A stretch of DNA of 9,545 nt from Pedosphaera sp. (GTDB taxonomy: Bacteria; Verrucomicrobiota; Verrucomicrobiia; Limisphaerales; SIAT01), in NCBI GenBank assembly GCA_009691645.1, contig SIAT01000061.1, positions 1 to 9,545 on the forward strand, in the 5' to 3' direction. Below, in pieces: positions 5,136 to 9,545 of the stretch. The notes under the pieces were generated by a model, which saw nothing but the letters and a program-made list of their open reading frames with translations, was not told the DNA's origin and did not search any database. The translations under genes and the position numbers were made by a program. Every line of letters begins with the position of its first letter. The first letter of the stretch is position 1.

Positions 5136-7118
5136 TCAGGCCACTGCAGCCTCTTTCTTGGCGGCAACCGCGCCGCCTTCCAAGAGGGCTTTCACCTGCG
5201 CGGCGGCGCGATTGGACGTGAGTCCGTGCTTCTCGCGGAGATAATCCACTGACGAGGCGTGCTCGATAAATTGGTCGGGCCAGCCGATGCGCACGATGGG
5301 CGTGACCACGCGGCGCTCGGCGAAAAGTTCCATCACCGTGCTGCCGTAACCGCCGGGCAACACGTGGTCTTCCAGCGTCACCACCACATCGGCAGCGCGG
5401 CCAAAATATTCGGTGGCCGCTTCGTCAATGGGCTTGATGAAACGCGGATTGATCAGCGCGCAGTCGCACTGCTCGCCCAGCAACGCAATCGCGCCTTTGG
5501 CCACCGACTGCATGTTGCCCAACGCAAAGAACGCCACCTTCGGTTTGCCATTGCCGCCGAAATGCCGGACGACTTCCGCTTTGCCGATCTCCAACACTGC
5601 CGGCTCGGCCTTGATGGCGACGCCTTCGCCCGCGCCGCGCGGATAACGGATAAACACCGGATGATTCTGGCGCGTGGCCGTGTACATCATGTCCACCAAC
5701 TCATCCTCGTCCTTCGGTGCCATCGCGATGCAGTTGGGCACGCAACGCACGTAGGCGATGTCAAAGAGCCCGTGATGCGTCGGGCCGTCATTGGCCGAAA
5801 GCCCTGCGCGATCCATACAGAAAATCACCGGCAAATCCTGCAACGCCACGTCGTGGATGATGCAGTCGTAGGCGCGTTGCAAAAATGTGGAGTAGATCGC
5901 GACGACGGGATGGAACCCCATCGTGGCCATGCCGGCGGCGAAGAGCACCGCGTGTTCCTCCGCGATGCCCACGTCGTAATAACGCTGCGGCATGCGGTCG
6001 CGCAACGATTTCAAGCCCGTGCCACTGGGCATCGCCGCGGTGATGCCCACCACGCGGTTGTCGCGCTCGCACAACTGCACCATCGCCTCGCCGAACACGT
6101 CCTGATACGCCGGCGCTGTACCGGGCTTGGCGGCGGGCGACTTGCCCGTGGCCGCATCGTACGGCCCCGTGCCGTGAAATTTCTCCGGCAACTGCAGCGC
6201 CGCCTCGTAGCCTTTGCCTTTTTTGGTGAGCACGTGCAGCACCACCGGATGATCGCAGCTCTTGGCGAACTCCAGCGTGTCGATGAGCAGCGGCAAGTCG
6301 TGGCCGTCAATCGGCCCGATGTAGCGGATGCCCAACTCCTCAAAAATCAAACTGCTGGCCGCCCCGCCGCGACCGTCCGCGTCAGCGCCTTCCACGTGCT
6401 GCAGCGAAACGTTGGACACCGCGCCCTTCAACGCCTCCTCCGCCTTGTGGCCCAATCGCAGCGCCAGATCCCCTTTGGGCAGCTTGCGCATGAAGCGCTC
6501 CATGCCCTTGTGCATTCGGTTGTAGCTCGGGTTCGTGATGATCTTATTGAGATAACTGGCGACCGCCCCAACATTCTTGTCGATGCTCCACTCGTTGTCG
6601 TTGAGGATACCGATGAACTTCTTCGTCGTGCCGGCGATGTTATTGAGCGCCTCGAAGGAGATGCCGTTAGTCAGCGCCGCGTCGCCAAAAACACAGACCA
6701 CCTGCTCGTCGCTGCCCCGCTGGTCGCGCGCTGCGCACATCCCCAACGCCGCCGACAGCGCCGTGCCCGCGTGGCCCGCCCCGTAACAATCGTGCTCGCT
6801 CTCCGTGCGTAGCGCAAAGCCGTTGAGACCATCGGTTGTGCGGATTGTGTGGAAACGATCCTTGCGCCCCGTCAGCAATTTGTGGACGTACACCTGATGG
6901 CTCACGTCCCAAATGAACTTGTCCTTGGGCGTGCTGAACACTCGGTGCATCGCGATGGTCAACTCCACCACGCCCAAGTTCGGCCCCAAGTGGCCGCCAG
7001 TCTTGGCGAGTTTGTTGATCAACTCCTCGCGCACTTCCGCGGCGAGCTGATCAAGCTGCTCCATCGTCAGCTTCTTGACGTGATCGGGGTGGTCCACCAT
7101 GTCGAGATAACGGCTCAT
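5136..7118 (-). CDS. dxs: 1-deoxy-D-xylulose-5-phosphate synthase
   Basis: Dxs joins pyruvate and glyceraldehyde 3-phosphate using thiamine diphosphate, the first step of the MEP isoprenoid pathway. At 660 residues it is slightly longer than E. coli Dxs (620). Three domains are seen: the TPP domain (about 1-325), the pyrimidine domain (about 335-500) and the C-terminal transketolase domain (about 515-645). Key residues: H43 in GGHLGPNLG, H74 in WDVSHQVYVHK, the cofactor motif GDAALTNG (145-152) with NDN at 173-175, E387 in GIAEEHAVLFAAG, STFLQRAYD (410-418), R437 in DRAG, THHG (447-450) and RYPRGAGEG. The usual GDG is GDA here. The Ala/Lys-rich tail (647-660) is dispensable-looking. xseB ends 100 bases upstream; that gap carries a small hairpin, GTCGC-GGT-GCGAC (7138-7150), and no convincing promoter or ribosome site. 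Confidence 0.97.
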   Translation of the reverse strand: MSRYLDMVDHPDHVKKLTMEQLDQLAAEVREELINKLAKTGGHLGPNLGVVELTIAMHRVFSTPKDKFIWDVSHQVYVHKLLTGRKDRFHTIRTTDGLNGFALRTESEHDCYGAGHAGTALSAALGMCAARDQRGSDEQVVCVFGDAALTNGISFEALNNIAGTTKKFIGILNDNEWSIDKNVGAVASYLNKIITNPSYNRMHKGMERFMRKLPKGDLALRLGHKAEEALKGAVSNVSLQHVEGADADGRGGAASSLIFEELGIRYIGPIDGHDLPLLIDTLEFAKSCDHPVVLHVLTKKGKGYEAALQLPEKFHGTGPYDAATGKSPAAKPGTAPAYQDVFGEAMVQLCERDNRVVGITAAMPSGTGLKSLRDRMPQRYYDVGIAEEHAVLFAAGMATMGFHPVVAIYSTFLQRAYDCIIHDVALQDLPVIFCMDRAGLSANDGPTHHGLFDIAYVRCVPNCIAMAPKDEDELVDMMYTATRQNHPVFIRYPRGAGEGVAIKAEPAVLEIGKAEVVRHFGGNGKPKVAFFALGNMQSVAKGAIALLGEQCDCALINPRFIKPIDEAATEYFGRAADVVVTLEDHVLPGGYGSTVMELFAERRVVTPIVRIGWPDQFIEHASSVDYLREKHGLTSNRAAAQVKALLEGGAVAAKKEAAVA

Positions 7119-7218
7119 AAAATCTGGGTCGCTCCGTGTCGCGGTGCGACGGGTTGTTGTAATCTAAAACTGCGCCGAACTGAAAGTTGAAAATGCAGGC
7201 TCAATACAGGCCGATGGC

Positions 7219-7476
7219 CTACGCCTCCTCACCCAGCACCGTCAGCGGCTTGACCTTGAACTCGCCCGCAACGGACTTTTCAAGCTGCGCAATCTTCAGT
7301 TCCGCCTCCGACATCTTCTCCTGGCACAACTTGGCCAACTTCGTGCCTTCCTCGAATCGGGCCAGCAATTTTTCCAGCGGCAAATCCTCCCCCTCCAACT
7401 CCTCCACGATCTTCTCCAACTTGTGCAGTGCCTCCTCGAACGGCATCTCTGCGGCGCTTTTGGCTGGCTTCGACAT
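7219..7476 (-). CDS. xseB: Exodeoxyribonuclease VII small subunit
   Basis: The 85-residue protein matches XseB, several copies of which coat the large subunit XseA to form exonuclease VII, a single-strand-specific nuclease. The core is PFEEALHKLEKIVEELEGED (12-31), then LPLEKLLARFEEGTKLAKLC (32-51) and a long helix to AQLEKSV: the usual coiled helical hairpin with 'LE.IV..LE....LE.....FE.G..L...C'. Family length is about 60-85. The start at 7476 places the family core right after a short MSKPAKSAAE lead. A start at 7536 would add 20 poorly conserved residues and bring it to 8 bases after xseA; this cannot be excluded. It lies directly downstream of xseA, as expected for partners. Confidence 0.93.
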   Translation of the reverse strand: MSKPAKSAAEMPFEEALHKLEKIVEELEGEDLPLEKLLARFEEGTKLAKLCQEKMSEAELKIAQLEKSVAGEFKVKPLTVLGEEA

Positions 7477-7544
7477 CGCGCACAGACTAGGCAAATCACT
7501 CCGCGCCGTCCAGTCCGCAACCCGCACGCGGTGCATGTTCCATT

Positions 7545-8810
7545 TCAGTCTTCCGCTGTGCTCTGCACTTCGCCTTTGGAAAGGCGCGTGCGCAGTTTCT
7601 GGCCGGCACGCACTTCGCTGGCGGCGCGGATGACTTTGCCGGTGGCCGCGTCGGTGGTGATGGAATAGCCGCGCGCCAAAACATTCTCCGGCCCCAGCAA
7701 GCGCAGGCGCGCACTGAGCGTTTGCATCTGATGGTGCAATATCTGCCGCCTGTTATTGACGCCGCGCAGCAGGGCCGCGTGCAGATCGTCGAACCGTTGC
7801 AAGTGCGCGTCCAATCGGCGGCGCGGATGGGCGAGCTTCAAACGGTGAACGCAGTGGCCCAGTCCTTCGCGCACGGATTCCAGCCGTTGCTGCACAAGCT
7901 GGCGCAGGCGCAGTCCCGCCTCGGCCACGAAGTCGCGGCTGGCGACAAAATGTTCAGTGATGATCTCCGCTGCCACACTCGGTGTGGCCGCGCGCAGGTC
8001 CGCCACGAAATCGCTGATGGTGAAATCAATCTCGTGACCGACGGCAGACACGACCGGCAGCGCCGATTCAAAGAGGGCGCGCGCCACGGCCTCCTCGTTG
8101 AACGCCCACAAATCTTCCAAGCTCCCGCCGCCGCGCGTGACGAGAATCAAATCCAGCCGCAACTCCTCTGGCTGCATCAGCGACCATTCGTTGAGCAGAC
8201 GCACCGCTGCGGCGATTTCCTCCGCCGCGCCCTGTCCTTGTACGCGGCACGGCGCGAGAATCACTTCGACTCCGGCGTGTCGGCGCTGGAGCACGTGCAG
8301 CACATCGCGAAGGGCCGCGCCCGTCGGCGATGTCACGATGCCGATGCGTTGCGGGAAGCGCGGCAGCGGGCGTTTGCGTTCCTGCGCGAAGAGTCCCTCC
8401 GCCGCGAGCTTCTGCTTGAGCTTCTCGAATGCGAGTTGCAACGCGCCGACGCCCTGCAATTCCACCGCGCGCACGATCATCTGATATTGCCCGCGCGCCT
8501 CGTACACGGTCACGTCGCCGCGCAGCACCACCTTTGCGCCGTCGCGCAGCAAGTCGCGCGCGATACCCGGTTCGCGGGCGAAGAGCACGCAGCTCAATTG
8601 CGCCGCCGCGTCTTTGAGCGTGAAATAAATATGGCCGGAAGATTGCGCGCGCAGATTGGTGATTTCGCCCGTCACCCAGACCTGTCCGACTTGCTGCTCG
8701 ATCACGCGCTTCACCTGCGCGGTCAACTCGGCGACGGTCAGCACGCGGCGCGTTTCCTCCGGCGAAAAGAGTTCGCCAAAATCCCACTGCGTTTTTCCGG
8801 AGCGAGCCAT
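7545..8810 (-). CDS. xseA: Exodeoxyribonuclease VII large subunit
   Basis: XseA is the catalytic subunit of exonuclease VII, which degrades single-stranded DNA from both ends and acts in repair and mismatch correction. At 421 residues it is of normal length. The N-terminal OB fold (about 22-120) has LTVAELTAQVKRVIE, VTGEITNLR and SGHIYFTLKD. The catalytic domain has GIVTSPTGAALRDVL (157-171) with D169, VTRGGGSLEDLWAFNEEAVA (224-243) with R226, and AVGHEIDFTISDFVADLRAA (256-275) with H259 and D262. A helical, Arg-rich stretch follows (about 285-370), and the C-terminal part has the conserved LARGYSIT (378-385). The TGA is 68 bases before the xseB start used here, and the gene begins 15 bases after the trpB stop, so trpB-xseA-xseB are probably one transcript. 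No ribosome site is evident before the ATG. Confidence 0.97.
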   Translation of the reverse strand: MARSGKTQWDFGELFSPEETRRVLTVAELTAQVKRVIEQQVGQVWVTGEITNLRAQSSGHIYFTLKDAAAQLSCVLFAREPGIARDLLRDGAKVVLRGDVTVYEARGQYQMIVRAVELQGVGALQLAFEKLKQKLAAEGLFAQERKRPLPRFPQRIGIVTSPTGAALRDVLHVLQRRHAGVEVILAPCRVQGQGAAEEIAAAVRLLNEWSLMQPEELRLDLILVTRGGGSLEDLWAFNEEAVARALFESALPVVSAVGHEIDFTISDFVADLRAATPSVAAEIITEHFVASRDFVAEAGLRLRQLVQQRLESVREGLGHCVHRLKLAHPRRRLDAHLQRFDDLHAALLRGVNNRRQILHHQMQTLSARLRLLGPENVLARGYSITTDAATGKVIRAASEVRAGQKLRTRLSKGEVQSTAED

Positions 8811-8825
8811 GCGAACGCGGCGCGG

Positions 8826-9545
8826 CTACAACTTCATCCGTGCCGCCACTTGCGCCACGTCTTTGTCGCCACGACCGGAGAGGTTGATGATGACGAGTTG
8901 ATCCTTCGCCATTTTGGGCACGCGCACGATGGCCTCGGCCACGGCGTGCGCAGATTCGAGCGCGGGGATGATGCCTTCCAACCGCGCGAGGCGTTGGAAT
9001 GCCGCGAGCGCCGCGTCATCGGTGGCGTAGCTGTACTGCACGCGCTGCTGGTCGTGCAACCACGCGTGCTCCGGACCGACGGCGGCGTAGTCCAGTCCCG
9101 CGCTGACGCTGTGGGTGGACTGAATCTGCCCGTGTTCATCCTGCAAAATGTACGAGCGCGTGCCCTGCAGCACACCGAGTGAACCGCCGTGAAAACGCGC
9201 TGCGTGCTTTTCGGGGAGGATGCCTTCGCCGCCCGCCTCCACGCCGATCATCTTCACCGTCGCGTCGTTGAGGAACGGATAAAAAAGTCCGATGGCATTG
9301 GAGCCGCCGCCGACGCACGCGATGAGCAGGTCGGGCAGTCGCTTTTCCTGTTCGAGGATTTGCGCGCGCGCTTCGTCGCCGATGATGCGCTGAAAATTGC
9401 GCACCATCACCGGATACGGATGCGCGCCGTACGCCGTGCCAAGGATGTAATGTGTGCTGCGGATGTTGGTCACCCAATCGCGCATCGCCTCGTTCACCGC
9501 CTCCTTCAAAGTCTTCTGCCCCGCATGCACGGCCACAACTTCCGC
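8826..9545 (-). CDS. trpB: Tryptophan synthase beta chain, C-terminal 239 residues (cut by right edge)
   Basis: TrpB joins indole and serine to make tryptophan, using pyridoxal phosphate, in complex with TrpA. The visible part begins inside the protein at AEVVAVHAGQKTLKEAVNEA and runs to the normal end, LSGRGDKDVAQVAARMKL. Motifs (numbered from the first visible residue): AYGAHPYPVMVRNFQ (38-52), the PLP-phosphate loop CVGGGSNAIGLF (77-88), SAGLDYAAVGPEHA (148-161) with D152, EGIIPALESAHA (190-201) with E197, and S223 in LSGRGDKD facing the PLP ring nitrogen. This is the classical TrpB1 type by the 'GVEAGGEGI' and 'GRGDKD' parts. About 160 N-terminal residues, including the PLP lysine, lie outside the window. 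xseA begins 15 bases after the stop. No trpA follows at this end. Confidence 0.97.
   Translation of the reverse strand, partial: AEVVAVHAGQKTLKEAVNEAMRDWVTNIRSTHYILGTAYGAHPYPVMVRNFQRIIGDEARAQILEQEKRLPDLLIACVGGGSNAIGLFYPFLNDATVKMIGVEAGGEGILPEKHAARFHGGSLGVLQGTRSYILQDEHGQIQSTHSVSAGLDYAAVGPEHAWLHDQQRVQYSYATDDAALAAFQRLARLEGIIPALESAHAVAEAIVRVPKMAKDQLVIINLSGRGDKDVAQVAARMKL

Noticed and set aside
5259..6812. A 517-codon plus-strand open frame opposite dxs.
   Set aside because: Same cause: His/Arg-rich composition and no recognisable domain, while dxs is certain.
7119..7218. A dxs promoter or thiamine riboswitch in the xseB-dxs gap.
   Set aside because: The gap has only a 5-base-pair hairpin and no good -35/-10 pair; it is too short for, and shows no conserved elements of, a TPP riboswitch.
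7722..9182. A 486-codon plus-strand open frame opposite xseA and trpB.
   Set aside because: It spans two real genes and the gap between them on the other strand; no protein family is recognisable.

Overview
The window looks like a chromosomal segment of a GC-rich Gram-negative bacterium, most likely of the Verrucomicrobiota/PVC group. This is an inference from the style of the proteins (a GDA-type Dxs, a long NADP-type isocitrate dehydrogenase, and an integrase of the 'GNS...HYRELV' type), from the near absence of Shine-Dalgarno sites in front of the housekeeping genes, and from the tmRNA tag ANEELALAA. No rRNA or other marker in the window settles it.

Two regions meet at the tmRNA gene ssrA (2766-3118, minus strand). 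To the right (3119-9545) is ordinary core genome: a plus-strand DUF1801 gene, then a minus-strand run transcribed right to left, trpB (cut by the right edge) - xseA - xseB - dxs - icd. These serve tryptophan synthesis, exonuclease VII, the entry step of the MEP isoprenoid pathway, and the TCA cycle. Gaps in the run are 15, 68, 100 and 51 bases, so parts are probably co-transcribed, but a separate promoter before dxs cannot be excluded.

To the left (1-2765) is one end of a mobile genetic element inserted at the 3' end of ssrA. It carries, all on the minus strand and reading away from ssrA: a tyrosine integrase with a TTG start, a 252-residue protein of unknown function that begins 5 bases after the integrase stop, a strong bidirectional terminator, a short leader with repeats, a 66-residue excisionase/AlpA-type helix-turn-helix protein, and the first 58 codons of what appears to be a phage/plasmid-type primase-helicase protein that runs off the left edge. 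Integrase, small HTH regulator, then primase is the order of the left end of Gram-negative phage satellites (PICI-like elements) and of related small integrative elements. This is the most interesting system in the window, but only its first about 2.8 kb are visible, so its class is open.

The integrase end leaves ssrA intact: the tRNA-like part with its G3:U70 alanine identity pair, the T arm and CCA are complete, and the tag reading frame is unbroken.
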